A stretch of 64,000 nucleotides of DNA from Pithys albifrons albifrons (lineage: Eukaryota; Chordata; Aves; Passeriformes; Thamnophilidae): the NCBI RefSeq assembly GCF_047495875.1, contig NC_092467.1:30845066-30909065 (forward strand), read 5' to 3'. A program made the position numbers and the translations under genes. Positions 37,901 through 51,515 of this stretch are shown in pieces. Position 1 is the first letter of the stretch, and each line of letters starts with the position of its first letter. The notes beneath the pieces were generated by a model. The model did no database searches. It saw only the letters and a program-made list of their open reading frames with translations, and had not been told where the DNA came from.

Positions 37901-40900
37901 CTGGGGATATTGAGAACATCTGTTTCCAAATGCAATGAGAAGGGGATAGTCTGCTTCCTTCCCTTCTTTCCAGAGGACCTTTGGGTTTCCCTGCCTCTTT
38001 GTTTCTTATTCCCCTTCTCCCTGGGATGCCTGTCAACAGCAATCCTCATCCAGCTGTGAGGGTCAGGCACCACAGAGAGCTATTCCTTCAGCCATCCTGA
38101 ATGGCCAGGGACCAGGCCTCCTTCCCAGCCCTGCTCTGGCCATCTGGGCATGGGTGTCCTTCACCCATACACAGTTCACTCAAGGAGGAGAAGATGAGGA
38201 TACAAAACCTCATTTTTATTCACATCCTGGTTCTACATGAACTTTCTGATCTGCACTTCTTGATGGCGATGCAATGCACTGTCACCTTGCCATTAGGGCC
38301 CAGTAATTAATAGCTGCCTAATAGAAGGGAATGTAGTTGCTCAGCAAAATGACTGATGCTACAAGGGAAAGCACTAAAAAGTAAAGCTGGAGCTGGAAAG
38401 TTGTTAGCGAGGGGAGATTTCTGCTTGCCCTTCATTAGGAGAAGCTCCAAAGAAATGTAAAGTGTGATCACATTAATCAGAACTGGCATCACGCGATATT
38501 TTTCTTTGTTATTTGGCATAAATTGCATGGCATTAAATGATTTAAATTACGCATGTACCTGCCATAAATTTTTTGCTGATATTTAATGAATACTGTGGGT
38601 TGTCTTTGAGCACTGGAACATACGGGCCGGTGAAAGCTGAACACAGCCCTGTTTTCTGGCTGACAAAATCAGTTTTCACGCAGGCTCCCAGCGTGGATGG
38701 GGAGAAGGGTGCAAGTTCTGAGTTTTTTGCCATCAAGGCTTTGCAAAATAAAAATGCACTATGGATCTTTTTTTCATTCTTTTTTTTTGTTTGTGTTTTG
38801 TCTTGTTTTGCATGTAGCCTTTCCTAAGACATGCGTTTCTTTGATCCATCACTGGTCATCAGTGGTGTGGTCCTAAGCCATTGCAGGTACCTGCCTCTCA
38901 CAGCCATCCCTCCCTTATGCTTTTCTCGTCACTCACTCTTTTGAAGATGAGCCCAATCCTGTGAAGAACAAACCAGCTCTTCTTGCGCCTCCACTGTGAC
39001 AGATTTTAACTGCTATTGTAGTCATGAAATGACCACAAAATACCTATAACTAGTCAAAGACCAGCTGTGTTTTTATAAGGTCTACTTTGAACAAGGTGCA
39101 GTCCATTTTTTCTGGCTCTTTAGAGGCTGTAACTGACATGAGTATATAGAATGTCAGGAATACCTTTATATGATATTTTTTTTTAGTCCTGGTACTGTAG
39201 GGTAATTAGCAGGTTCAGACTTGCTCGTGCTCGTTTCAAATGCAATTCTTCTTGGGGAAAGAAATTAAACCAAGGGATGATGCAGCTTTTCACAGCCACT
39301 CAGATGAAAGTAAGTGGTGGTTGCAATTATTCAAAAGTACTCAGAGAAGTATTGAATATGTTAATCTTTGCTGGGAGAAAGCATCAGACTGGTGCACGTG
39401 GCTGGAAATGTGCAGAGGTTGGGTCCCCTTCCAGCTCTGCCACAGCCTTTCTTTGTGGCCTTGGGCAAACTATTTAACTGGTTCTGCAACAGCACAGATT
39501 GTCAGGAGTACAAGTGGGAGCGCCGCTGTTTCTTTTTTCTTTCTATTTGCCTGCCTAAGATATTAAAGTTTCCAGAGCTTAGACACTGTGTGTTTGTGCT
39601 GTGCCCAGCCCAGCCATGGCACAGATATTGATGTTATCACCGTTAGAGTGTTCCTGCTTGCAGAAGGCATTTACCAATCTAGATCAGACCACATAGCAGT
39701 GATGTAGGAACTTAGTTAAATGTAGCAATCTATAAAACTGCCTGGTATATTCAAAAATGAAAGTGGGTGACACGTTCTCCCCCGCTGCCCATCTGCTCGG
39801 ATGGACGTTGTGCCCAGGATAAGGCTGTCCTTGTTCTCACGGACATGGCAGTGCTTTCTCTAATGGACAGGGCCTGGGCAGTTCCTCCCACGCATCCACA
39901 TGCACCTGCAAAAACCCCAGCGATTCCCAATGCCTTTTGCTACTGACACATCCCTTTAGAAAGGAAATCTGTTCAAAGGTGTGGAAGAAGGAAGAAGGGT
40001 AATTTTGAGGGGTGTGTGGTAGAACCCAACCCTGTTGTAGGGTTTTAGAAGCACTCTGAGATTTGCTCTCCCCTGGCACATGCATAGAGCATCACCATGT
40101 GACTTTTTATGAGAAATGTTGGCTTTAGACAACCCAGAGCTCTTGAAAAGTTACAAGAAATCAATGATAAAGGCCACTATCTTTGGCTTTGACACAAGTA
40201 CTTGAAGCCTCTTTGTCCAAAATCCGGTGCAGCAAAGACACAGAGGCTCGTTCTGCTGCTTGAGTGTCTTCTATGAAATCTGAATGGAAAATAGAAAGGA
40301 GGCAAATAAAAACCGTGAATGGTTTATCAGGTGGACTAGGAAGAGAGGACTCATGTGCAGCATTGGGCCTCACCAAGGTGACAGTGCTTAGGTTTTGTTC
40401 TCCCCAAAACAGGGATGTGAGCTAGTTGTGGGCATGATACGGAGCAAGAGAGAAACTCAGCAAGGAGCATCTGTGGTGTGGCAGCCCTGGGGACCTCAGT
40501 GGGGTGAGACTGGTTGCTTTTTTTGACTGCAATATTTGTCATTCACCCCTAGAGCCCTTGGCCATGCTGTTTTCCGTGTTTCAGTAGGGCTGCTGGTGCT
40601 CTTGTTTTGCTGTGGGTACCTTCCCTCACAGCACCACTGGAGAGGTTATAGCTTTACCAGACAAGAAAAGGAAATTGCTGCAGGATGTCCAAAGAGAACA
40701 GTCTGTAGCAACAGGATTGAAAAAAAACCGTGAGGGGAGCAAGCAGATCTTCTGGAAAATAGCCATCAAAAAAATACTTAGTGTGAGATTTTGTTGAGTT
40801 TATTTCCAGTAAAAATTAAGAGAGGCCTTCTCCTCTTCTAGAACCATATTCACTTCATTATTAAGCTTACCAACGGCGAGCACTGCGTGGTAGGAGGAAC

Positions 40901-41390
40901 ATACCCATCCCTGTAAAGCTGTTCTCACAAGCCAAGGAATTTGCATGTCCAAACGGGATGTGTATCATAAATAGACTGTTTACAGTAGACTTAAATTATA
41001 TGATGAGCCATATAACAGCAGTGAATATATCACACCATGAGCTCCTGCCAACCATGCATGACTACTATTTGCTTCTCCTCAGGCCGTAAACAAAGTTTTC
41101 AGCTGACCTACTGTTTGGTAGAAGTGCACTGAAACAGAGATAAGAAGTGCTGTTTGTAGCGCTGTAGTGGAATAAAATCTGGCATAAATTTGCCTAGAAA
41201 GTAAAAGGAATGCATGAAATATTATTTCTTAGTTCACGTACAGCTTTTCTGCCAGCTCGCCCTGTAATATTGCATTGCTAGGAAAAGGGGATTTATTCCT
41301 GCTCCTGCAAGGGTTCATATTCCAATCGGGTGGTCAAGGCAACATATATCATATGAATATTAAATCCTTTAAGATGAAGTGTGTATTAAA
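34995..41390. other. Intron 2 segment, AT-rich and repeat-poor
   Basis: Unique AT-rich DNA, including canonical POU octamers ATTTGCAT at 35731-35738 and 40939-40946. No transposon is recognised across 6.4 kb. The 35.0-35.9 and 37.0-37.5 kb parts read like conserved noncoding DNA (complex, AT-rich, not simple), but alignment would be needed. Confidence 0.5.
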
Positions 41391-41810
41391 TGGCTGGAGC
41401 CCCTCTGCTATAGAGACAGGCTGAGAGAGCTGGGGATGTTCAGCCTGGAGAAGAGAACACTCCAGGAAGACCTGAGAGCCCCTTCCAGTGCCTAAAGGGG
41501 CTTCAAGAGAGTTGGAGAGGGACTTGGGACAAGGGGTGGAGGGATAGAACAAAGGGGAATGACTTCACATTGGCAAAGGGCCTGGTTGGATTAGAGATCT
41601 TGGAGAAATACTTGACTGTGAGTGTGGTGAGCCCCTGGCTCAGGTTGCCTGAAGAAGCTGTGGCTGCCCCATCCCTGGAAGTGTCCAAGGCCAGGTTGGA
41701 TGGGGCTTAGAGCAACCTGGGATAGTGGCATATGTCCCTGCCCATGGGAGGGGGTTGATGTGAGATGGTCTTTAAGGTCCCTTCCAACCCAAACTGTTCT
41801 GTCATTCTGT
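41391..41810 (+). mobile_element. CR1 LINE 3' segment (~420 bp)
   Basis: The longest CR1 copy here. It reads GGCTGGAGCCCCTCTGCTAT ... GACAGGCTGAGAGAGCTGGG ... TGCCCCATCCCTGGAAGTGT ... AAGGTCCCTTCCAACCCAAA and ends with CTGTTCTGTCATTCTGT. It covers the end of the reverse-transcriptase ORF region and 3' UTR, 5'-truncated, and is in the same orientation as NFIA. Confidence 0.93.
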
Positions 41811-44800
41811 AAATATTCTACACTAATAACCTAAAGAAATACACAAAGCTCATGAAGTGTCCTGTATTGCATTGAAATGCCTTGAGATTCCTTCTGGATT
41901 CATCAGGACTTGGGGCAGCCCTTCCAACTTTGGGATGAACCCTTTCACATAACGCCAGGAAGGCACATCTGGGTTCCCAGGACAGACCTGGATTTCACCT
42001 ATGCTCAAAAACGTGCTGTTTGGGGCTCTGCAGATTTGTATAAGACGCTTTGGACTGATTTTCCGATGCCTAATGGGAACGTCGTGCTTCCCAGCCGGTT
42101 GTTTGTTTGTCTGCCTGCTCCTTGCCTCCCTCTTACCCTATTTATATACGCACACATGCAAAAAATATGAGCGTTAAAGAAAAATGTCAACCATATGTAA
42201 CATACATGGAGATTAGTGACAGTAACAGTGAATTCATTGTGGTTTTGGCAGTCAGGACACCATCCAGGCCATATTTTAAAGTTTTAGACAAATCCACATG
42301 TATTCCAGAGATTGCTGTGGATTTTCAATATGTGTGGCTCATTAGATACGCAATCTGCCTGCTATTCTCTCCTGTCACACAAAGCTGATGGCAGCAAACT
42401 GGCATCTTGGAGATGTTGGTAGCACTGCAGATTTTAGCATTAATGCCAGCCCTGGGCATCCTGGAGCTCCATATCCTTCTGTGGCATGTGCCAGCGGTGA
42501 GGGCTGCCAGTGTCCCAAGGAAGGGAGATTAAGGACAAGAATGCAGGAGAGAGCCAGTGGTGGGGTCATTACAATTCTGCTTTCAAGCAAAATATGATGA
42601 TTAAAATCAATATTGTGTTCCAGATCATTGTCCTTAAAGAAGGAAACGGTAAAACATCGGAGTCCTAAAGATTTTGTTTTTTCTGGTCCATCACCATAAC
42701 CACTGACCAAACTCCAGCTTTTGTTTTATCACAGCTGGAAAATACTTTTTTGGGGTGCTATAAGTGAACATAAAACTCTTTTTACTAATTCATATTTTTT
42801 TCAGATTTTTACATTCTCCTCAAATTCCTGATTTTTCATGTAAATCTTCACAGCTCCATATCCCTGTGAATATATCTGTATAGAGCTATGGATACAAATC
42901 TAATAACCACGTAGACATGTGCAGCATACAAAAGCACAGCTTCAATTCACACAAAAGTACCAAACTTGCCTAAACCCGCCCGAGTTCAGGCGAGGCTACG
43001 ATCGGCGCGGGGCTGGGTGCTTAAATATAGGTGAAGGCAACTCTGGTCTGCTAATTTCAGCAGAATGTTTCAAACAAAGTGTTACTGTTTAATCTGGGCA
43101 CATGACGGGTGAATGAATGTTTGAATGAAATGACATAATTGTTGGTTAGCCTGTATAATTTGGAGAGCGTTCGCACAAGTTTAACTCTCTCTGGAGGCAG
43201 CGGATCCTTGAGGCGGGAAGGGAAGCGCCTTCCCCAAAGGCAGAGGGTGGCCAGATCCTGGATCCCATTGCACATGCCAACCTTTGGAACACCGTGCTGG
43301 ACTGGCTTAGCGTGGCATTTCGGTTCCAGAGTATCATCCTTAACCCCTCTCCTCACGTCTTACATGATATTTAATGCGTCATCTTTGTTTTAAACAAACA
43401 ATACGCAAGCTGTTGCTGGCAATGGTGGGAAGCTGGTGGTCCATCTGGAAAGCAGGGAGATAGATGAGGGGAAAAAAGAGAATTAAAACTGTTTAGGGGT
43501 GTATTTGCATGTGTAAAACCCTGGGATGAGAGGAGGGTGTTTAATAGCTTTTTAAAAAGCAGTTTGAAGACAGGGAAGATTCTTTGTCTGTAAAGGAGTC
43601 TATCAATAATGGACATTATTTGTGTAATAAAACTGGGGGGTTTAATCAAAGCAAAGCAAAGCTGCGAGCCCATACCTTTAAAAAAGTTGTTTGTTCATTA
43701 TTTCTGCTGCATCAAATCCATTCACTGTAAAATTAACCAATTTTTCCTTGACAAAAGTTCAGGATGGTATAAAATTAACCAATAATATGGCTTATTAATT
43801 AAACCAGTGGCAAAACAGCTATTTGAGCGTAATAGGCTCCACGAGATGGTTACAAGTCAGGATTCTGGCAGAGTGCTTCTGTCATTCCCAAAGAGAGAGC
43901 ACCCCACCTCAGCTTACCACTGCCCAGCGTGCAGCCAGTCTGCCATTGAAAACCTTGATTATAACCAGAGAAAAGTTCATTGAAACCAGAAGAAGTTACA
44001 AAATCATTAATCTTTCCTGCCATCTTGGATTCTCTCTCTCGCCAGAGTCCAGCCAGATGTTTTGCAGTCGCTCCATGCACAGGACGCCACGATCCTATTT
44101 GCACAGCTCGGAGTTTTTCCTCCATCCTCGGGGATCTTTGCCCCAAAATTATGCATTTTGCCTTTGCTTTGGAGATTCTCCATCCCTGCTAAGGGCTTCC
44201 TGGAGAACAGGAGCCACTCTTTTGGCATAAGCCTATTGGCAAATTAAACTCTTTTATGCATGCAGCAGTTTTTGCTGCTGTCCTTGGGGAGCGGGGCTGA
44301 GCATTTTGGGGAACAATTCCCTGCAGGAATGCTGAGCATCACCACCATTTTGGGTTTGCCAGGGCTGAGGATGATGTATGGAGCAGGTGGTTGCAATTTA
44401 GGGTTTGCTGCCGTTCCTGGGGAAATGGGTGGAAAAAAGGAAGATTGGGAACAGAGTGAAAAGGCAGCGGGAACAAGGCTGGCATTATCCACGCCGCTCC
44501 CAGCCCGAGCCTGCGCCCTGTGCAGCTCAGAAAGCTGCATCTTCCCCCCTTAAAAAGGACCTCAGTGAATGAACAGGCGAAGGACCTGAGTGAGGAGGTT
44601 TTTGTAAAAAAAAAAAAAAAAGAAAAACTTAATTGGGGCTCACTGAGCAATCCAACATCGCGGCAAATCCTGCTCTGAAATATATGTGCTCTGCTTTAAT
44701 GACAGCACATAGAGTACTGCTGAGATAGTGGAAAATTTTACAGGGAGTTTTGCTTAAGGAATGGCTTTAACTCAAGTTACCTGTAGAGCCCAGTGTCATA

Positions 44801-46043
44801 TGGAAACACTTAGGGAGCTGTGGAAAACTTTCTGAAATACAGTGGAATTTATCTAGCGCAGCATTTCGCATAGGGAGGAGGAATATGGATTACAATGGAG
44901 TCAGGAAGGAGCAGGCTACGGCGCTCTTGGAGACGGCCACTCGCAGCCCTTCGACCGCAGATGAAAAGTCCATGTGTAACCGGGGGGAGCATTCCTCACC
45001 GGCCGCGTCTGGGATGCATTTATGCTCTTTGCCATGCACGTAACCTCGTTATATAAAACAGAGTCCAATAACCTTAAAAAGATGGACGGTATAAGAAAAA
45101 AAAAGGTGCAAGGAAGCAGATCTGCTTCCAGATTTGCACGCCCGGGGCCTGCGGTGGGGTAGGAACAGCGAAACGCAGATCCAGGAGGCAAAGGGGGCCC
45201 CTGGTGTTGGCAGCCTGTGTTCACTGCAGAGATGGCGCTGATGGAGCTGGAGCTCCAAGGTGGGAGGACATGGGACAGCAGTGGACCAGGGGGAGCATTG
45301 CATGACCTGCGGTCCTGCACGGCCACGGTGCACCAAGGAGAGCCGGTGTTTAGTGCTGTAGGGTGTCCCAGGAGTTGGGAAGGAGAGGGATGGGGAGGAA
45401 GCGGAGATGTTTTCAAGTGCATTTGGTTATATATTTGCTCCCTAAATGCTTATGGCACTGATCGCCAGAGCATCTGGGCACTTCACAATAATTAAAACTG
45501 ACAAATCCATAAACAGTAAACAACAGGCTCCCCACTCGGGCAGCCAAAACCCACTACTGCATAAGCTCAATAGCTGCACCCATCTGCCAAATAAAATCCT
45601 CTCCACTGCCTCCCCTCGTCTGCAAAGGCCAGGGCAGTGCCAACCCCTTCCCCACATCGCCCCCCGGCTGAGCACAGCCTGACCCCTCACCCTCCCTGGG
45701 GTGTCTCCAGGGCTTCATCCCAGCTTCGGGAGCAGCAAGAGTTTATTTTTAAATTTTTTTTCCCCACCACAAAGTGGCAAGAAGTAATGACACCCTTTTC
45801 CTTCTGACTTCTTGGCCCGCTAACCCTTTCGCAACACAATGGGAAGGCAACCGCTCGCACCCAGGGGAGGGGATTTAATGACTAGAAAATAAAGAGAGAG
45901 AATTTACTTGGAAAAACTGTGGAATTAAAAGTTCTGGACAAAACACGCATCACTGATGCATAACATTTTTGTTAATTGGGTCTTAACAGGTTTGTGACTC
46001 AGGCTGTAATTATTTGAGAAATGGGTCACACCAGGCAGTGCCA
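41811..46043. other. Intron 2 segment, no gene
   Basis: Unique DNA with a small CpG patch at 42970-43015 and a repeated TAAAATTAACCAAT (43728-43741 and 43770-43783). ORFs at 43.8-44.5 and 44.9-45.7 kb overlap in several frames and strands and have no recognisable similarity. Confidence 0.5.
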
Positions 46044-46300
46044 GCCGCGCGTCCGCCACTGCGGGAACTTTCACCTAGTTGTAAAACTACATCTAGACGC
46101 GTGTTCCCTCCACTCCGGCAAAGATCCCGGGCTCTGGAGGAGCGACGGCAGCGTGCCGAGTCCCGTGGCCTCCGGGACGGGCGCCGGGATGCTCCCTGCA
46201 GACCTCTCCTGGTGCGGGAGGGCCGGGACAGCCGTGTCCTGCTCCCTTTGCCATGGAGAGGCGTCTTATCCCGTGCCAAACACTCCCCCTTTCTCTCGCG
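46044..46300. promoter_or_regulatory. Orphan CpG cluster inside intron 2
   Basis: About 250 bp with many CpG dinucleotides (GCCGCGCGTCCGCC, GACGCGTG, GAGCGACGGCAGCGTGCCGA and others) stand out from AT-rich surroundings. The cluster is ~27 kb downstream of exon 2. ORFs of 89-143 codons overlap it on both strands but look like composition effects. It could be an intronic promoter or enhancer. Confidence 0.4.
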
Positions 46301-48719
46301 CTATTGTTTTTACTTCTGATTTTTCCCTGTGTTTTCCTGACCCTGCAGAAGCACTAAATCTTCCTAATGCCTCCGTGCCCTCGTATCGCAAAACAGGCTG
46401 CAGGAGGCTGGTTTTTTTTTTCTTTTTTTTTTTTGGACTAAAGCGAGATTAATTAAAATACAAAAAATGCACCCAACTGTGGTAAATCATTTCTCTTTGC
46501 GAAGCGATTGCTCTCTGCTCCATCCACCTCTGCTTTCCTCGGCAGAAGTATCTCCATGCGAGCTGAAGTTTTCTAATGCTCGTAAAGCACCCGAGATATT
46601 ATCTCTCTAATTAGCAGCTGGAAAAAAATAAATGGGAGATCAATTAATGCTATAATTATAAACAGTGCCTTTAGATGTGTTGTTTGTGGTGAGCAAATGC
46701 TTAGGCTGACAAGACCCGTGCTGTGTTTCTCTCCCCAAAAAGTTGGAGCAGGAGCCCCCTCTCCAGCCCTGAGTTGTTCCTGGCTGCACAACCCGCCCCT
46801 GGGTGCAGGGGAGGAGTTTGAGGGGGCTCTCACATCCAAGGACAGCATTTTTGCTGGTCCCTGACTGGCTCTGGGGAGGTAATGGGGTCCCATGGTGGGG
46901 CCAAGGGGGGTTTTGCAGCTCTGTCTTGGCCCTTCCCTACTCCGGGTAAGCTGTTTTTCATATATTGTAGCCTGGGAAAGCTGTGTTACTGTTAAAAGAG
47001 TAACCATATCCCTTTCTGAGCTGTTGCCAAGCAGATGTAGGGTTTTGGAAAGTTCCCAACAAACTTCCACAGCTGATACTTTACCGACTTGTTTCTTCTC
47101 CCATCCCTCTACTTGCACCTATTTAAATAACCAAAGGACATAATTTGGGGGAGGGAGCGTTGCTCTGCAGCTTCTACTTGTTAAATATAATTAATTGAGA
47201 GTGACCTGTTAGTCAATTACAGTGTATGGCTTCGAAAAGAAATGGGGAAATATAAAATATTACTGTTTTACCAAAAAAAGCTCCTTATTTTGTACTGAAG
47301 GAGAGCAGAATAATAGAGAAAATCGAGCCCTTTGTGCAATATGGGGCTGCTGCTGCTTTTTGCCAGGGCAAATATCTCATTTACTTCCTTAATAGCAGTT
47401 TTGTGGGGTGGCTGCAGGAGGAGGAGAAGAGGAAATCAGGAGAAATCCAGACTTTGGAGGCTGGCAGTGGCACACACTCCGTGTCGACGCAGATCCCTCT
47501 TGCATGTGCAGGAGAGGGAATGACACAGGGCACTGGAAAAAGTGGAAAGCTCTTACAAATCATATCTCACAGGAAAGGTTTATGGGAGTTCAGAGTATAG
47601 CAGAGGGGATGGATGTCAGGTTTTCCTACACAATAGAGGGTCTTTTGTTTCCGCACTCCCTCTTGGCAGCAGCCCCCAGTGCCACTGCTGGTAATTTCCT
47701 GTCCATCCTTCGCCGAGCGGCGGGGCTGGAGCAGGGGAGTAGTCCCACGTTTTTGTTTAGACTGTGTTTTTTTAATGCTGAGCCTTGTCCTAAGCAGGAT
47801 ATCCCTGTGTATGTTTGGAGTTCCTGAACTTCTCTGGAGAAAATTATCCTTAAAAAGCCCCTTCCATAGCGCTGAGTTCCTAACTTGTGCCTTAAAAAAA
47901 AAAAGAAATGAGTTGTTTTTGCTTGTGAGAGCTTGTACCTTGCAGCTTAATCCGCCTGTGTCTCAAACATCCGTCAGTGTTTTCCTTCCACCCAAGGGCT
48001 CAGGAGTAAACCAAAAAACAGAGGTGGTTGGGTTGGCAGTTTTACTTTTGGCAGCTGTGGGACAATGCGGCAGGACCCGGACCCCACGAGGTGGGTCAAC
48101 CTCCCTCGAACTCTGCGTGTGCTGAGGGCTTGAGTTCATCCTTGTTTTCCAGGGCATGGGTGTTTTGCAGTTGAAGGAGCTTGAGGGCCCAGCCGACGGC
48201 ATTTGGCTGCTGACCGGGGGCCGTAGGTTTCGCAGTAACTCTCCAAAATTATGAACCAGCACCTACATTTGTTAATTAATTTTTCCCTGTTTCTTCCAAA
48301 TTATTTCCTCAGACAGCCCCATCTGCATTTGTTGACACACCATAGTAAAACCGAAGTAAAAGTACAAGCAAGGAGCCCAGTGGTTGGTGTGCACAGAGGA
48401 AGCAGAGTGAGCTCCCCGCTGTGGGCTCCTTAGAGGAAAAGACGGAAAAATATATCCCATAAATCCAAAACTGAGGCGCCTCTATAACGAGTCTCAGTGA
48501 CGGGACAGCCTTTTGGATTTGGAAAACAGCACTGAGTGTTCTGTAAGACTCAACACCTTGACAAAACAGCCCAGAGGAAAGTGGGATGGGGAGGTCTCTC
48601 TGTCCCAATGTGGCACCCGCTCCACTGGGAGCGTGGCCCTCACAGCCATGTGCTGTTATTGAGGTTTAGAGCCCCTCCAGATTAGCACACCAGCACAGTG
48701 AGCATTCCAGGGCAGTCTG
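46301..48719. other. Intron 2 segment, no gene
   Basis: Mixed unique sequence with a T-run block (46408-46436). No repeat or gene is recognised. Confidence 0.45.
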
Positions 48720-49452
48720 CTATGTGGGCTACATGCTGCTGTATGGTGCTGTGCTTGCTATATGTTCCTATAGAGTGCTGTGCTGAGCTCTATGGTGCGA
48801 TGCAGTGCTGTGTGGCACTGTACAGAGCTATACAATTCTGTATGGCACTGTATGGTGCTGTGCAATTCTATATGGCACTGTACGGTGCTGTGTGTTGCTG
48901 TATGGTGCCCTGAGGTGCTGTACAACACTGCTGTGCAGTGCTATATGATGCTATACAGCACTGTGTGGCACTGTACAAAGCTATATGATACTGTAGAGTG
49001 CTGTATGGTGATATACAGTGCTGTGTGGGGCTGTGCCGTGCTCTACAGTGCTATATGGTGCTGTGCAGAGCTGTGTAGTGCTGTGCAGTGGTGCTGTGCA
49101 ATTCTTGGCTGTGCTACACAGTGGTCCCCAGTGTTCTACAACATTGTGCAGCACTAGAGGATGTACAGTGCTACAGGATATATTGGACAGTGCTACATAA
49201 CATGGTACAGTGCTACACAAGGTTGTATGGTGCTGTATGATGCACAGTGCTACACAGCCTCCTGTGCTCCACAGTGTTGTACAGTGCTACATGGTGTTGT
49301 ATGGTGCTCCACAGTGTTGTGCCGTGCTACATGGTGTTGTGTGGTGCTACACGGTGTTGTATGGTGCTACACGATGTTGTACAGTACTATACGATGTTGT
49401 ACAGCCCTGTAGGACGTACTGTGCTATGCAGTGTTGTACGGTGCTATACACA
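48720..49452. repeat. CTGTATGGTG satellite, 10-bp period becoming 20-bp
   Basis: About 730 bp of tandem repeat. Up to roughly 49100 the unit is a 10-mer of the form CTRTATGGTG/CTGTACAGTG. From about 49240 it becomes a 20-mer of the form CTACACGGTGTTGTATGGTG. Because 10 is not a multiple of 3 the repeat is open in several frames, producing Cys/Tyr/Trp-rich ORFs that are not genes. Confidence 0.93.
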
Positions 49453-51094
49453 CTCCCCCGGCTCAGGCATTCTTCTGGGTAACTTGATCTTACTTCTGTC
49501 TGCTTTTAACAGATAGGCGAGGTGAAGTTATGTTAAACATGTCGCAGTAAGTTTGATTCGCGCCGCTCGGGTCTGGTTTTCTTCCTTGATTAGCTTTAAT
49601 CAAACCCTCCGCATTACATGACCTTAATAAAGCTATTTTTCCTGACAAGTGAAGACCGTCTTAACAAGCAAAGCTCATCTGGCCTGAAACTAAAGCCAAG
49701 TCAAGATGGTGTTTTAGGTCCTCATTAAAGTCCACAGCGTGAAGCGAGAGGGGAAATGATGAAATGGTGCTCTACCAAACCATCTCTCCTTTACATTTAA
49801 TTAGAGGAATTATATGCAACCCAGTAGATGCCTTGGGAAAGCAATCACCGATGGGTTTGTAAAGAGCCCGGCAGTATAAAAGGGGACAGCTATGGCTTTG
49901 GCGAAGGGTAAATTAACACCAGGAGCTGGGTGGACTTTGGGATCAACCAGGAAAACAAAGTAATCCTACGGTGTTAATATGAAAAAAGCTCCGAAGCAGC
50001 CCATCCCTGCGCCAGAGCTCACGTGGGCAGCTCTCAGAGACCCCGAAACGCTTCGGAAGGAAAGTTTCCAGGCGCCTGTGTTTCTCCCCCCTCAGCCCTT
50101 TCCTTCGGTTGCTGCTGACTCACACAGGTTGGGTGAGCTATCGGCAGCAAGGCGAGGAGGCGAAGGAAAAGCCCCGGCGGGGAGCGATGCCACGGGGCTT
50201 GGCAGTGGGTGAGGAAATCAGCCACATGCAGACAAAATGCGGTCAAGCAGCCGCCCCACGCAGAGGATGTCCCTTACGCTCATTAGCATTGTGTTTGGAG
50301 CAGAGCTTATCAAAAAGCAGCCAACAGACAGAATCTGTGGTTTGCGCTTTCTGGCGTTCCCTTTTTTTTTTTTTCATTCTCTTGTTTTCCTCTTTTTTTT
50401 TTTTTTCCGGAGGGTTTCTAAAGGGATGTAATCCACTCTGGTTTTATTGCCATTGCCTCTGGACGTGCTGCAGCTCCAGCCAGCAGTTATTCCAGCCTCT
50501 CCAGCCTCCCTGCGAAGGTCTGTGCTGCTGCTGCTACTACACTGTAAACACAGCGCTGTCTTAACCCTTTGCCTTCTGCAGCTTCTCAGAGCCTGAGGAC
50601 AGAGGAGCCCTTCCCAAACCTGAGCCCCCTGGGACTTTGCCTCAGCTCCTCCAAAATATAGTTTTGCACATTGAGGGCTCTTCCTTGCAAAGCTGAAGGG
50701 TTGTGGATCTGCTGGCCAAGAGGAGACCCTCAGTGCTGCTGTCCCATGGACTCCAGTGGGCTCTGTGGATGTCCTTAATCCGCCAACTTTGCCAAATGCA
50801 GCCAGAGTCCTCTCCTTGTTGCCAGGAGGCCATGGGTACAGCCTCAGGTGGTAAAGGGGTCCCCCATCCCACTTGGCAGCTTTGGTGGGATTAGGGATTG
50901 TCTGCATCTCCCAATGCCAATGTCACTGTGACTTGTGAACCTGCCATCTTTGTGTCCCTACATGTCCAGAAGTCCTCATTTTCTGCATTTCCACTATTTC
51001 ATCCACATCTCCCCCGATGCTGAGATAGGCCAGGGATGTTTGTACCACTGCATGCTGTGAGTGCCATCCTTCCCTGCCCTGGTCCCTCTGAAAA
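49453..51094. other. Intron 2 segment, no gene
   Basis: The 49.5-50.0 kb part is unique and AT-rich; 50.1-50.3 kb has moderate CpG content; T runs lie at 50361-50407. Overlapping ORFs have no homology that I recognise. Confidence 0.45.
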
Positions 51095-51392
51095 CTATAG
51101 AATCACAAAATGGTTTTGGTTGGAAGAGAACTCAGAAATCATCTTGTTCCAACCCTCTTGCAGTGGGCAGGGACATCTTCCACTAGACCAGGCTGCTCCA
51201 AGCCAACCTGGCCTTCAACACTTCCAGGGATGGGCAGCCACAGCTTCTCTGGACAACCTGTGCCAGGGCCTCAATACCCTCCTAGGGAAGAATTTCTTCC
51301 AAATATCTAATCCAAACTGCCCTCTTTCAGTTTAAAGCCATTCTTCCTTGTCCTGTCACTCCATGCCCTTTAAAAAATCCCTCTTTGCTCAA
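51095..51392 (-). mobile_element. CR1 LINE 3' segment, antisense
   Basis: It starts ATAGAATCACAAAATGG and runs through TTGGTTGGAAGAGAACTCAG, AGGCTGCTCCAAGCCAACCT and CTTCCTTGTCCTGTCACTCC. This is a ~300-bp reverse-complement CR1 tail. Confidence 0.92.
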
Positions 51393-51515
51393 TCAATTCT
51401 TTGCTCCCTTGCCTATGAGAATATTTGGAAATAATCTCCTAAAAAGGCAATCTCAAAAAGGTCCTGTTGTTACCCATATTTGTACACAGGCTCGTAAGGG
51501 AAGGGATTCCTCGGG

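Noticed and set aside
46010..46452. ORFs of 89-143 codons over the intronic CpG cluster
   Set aside because: Overlapping frames on both strands with no recognisable domain; composition effect.
48698..49516. Cys/Trp/Tyr-rich ORFs of 70-125 codons
   Set aside because: They arise from the 10/20-bp satellite, which is open in several frames; the pattern is not a cysteine-rich peptide gene.
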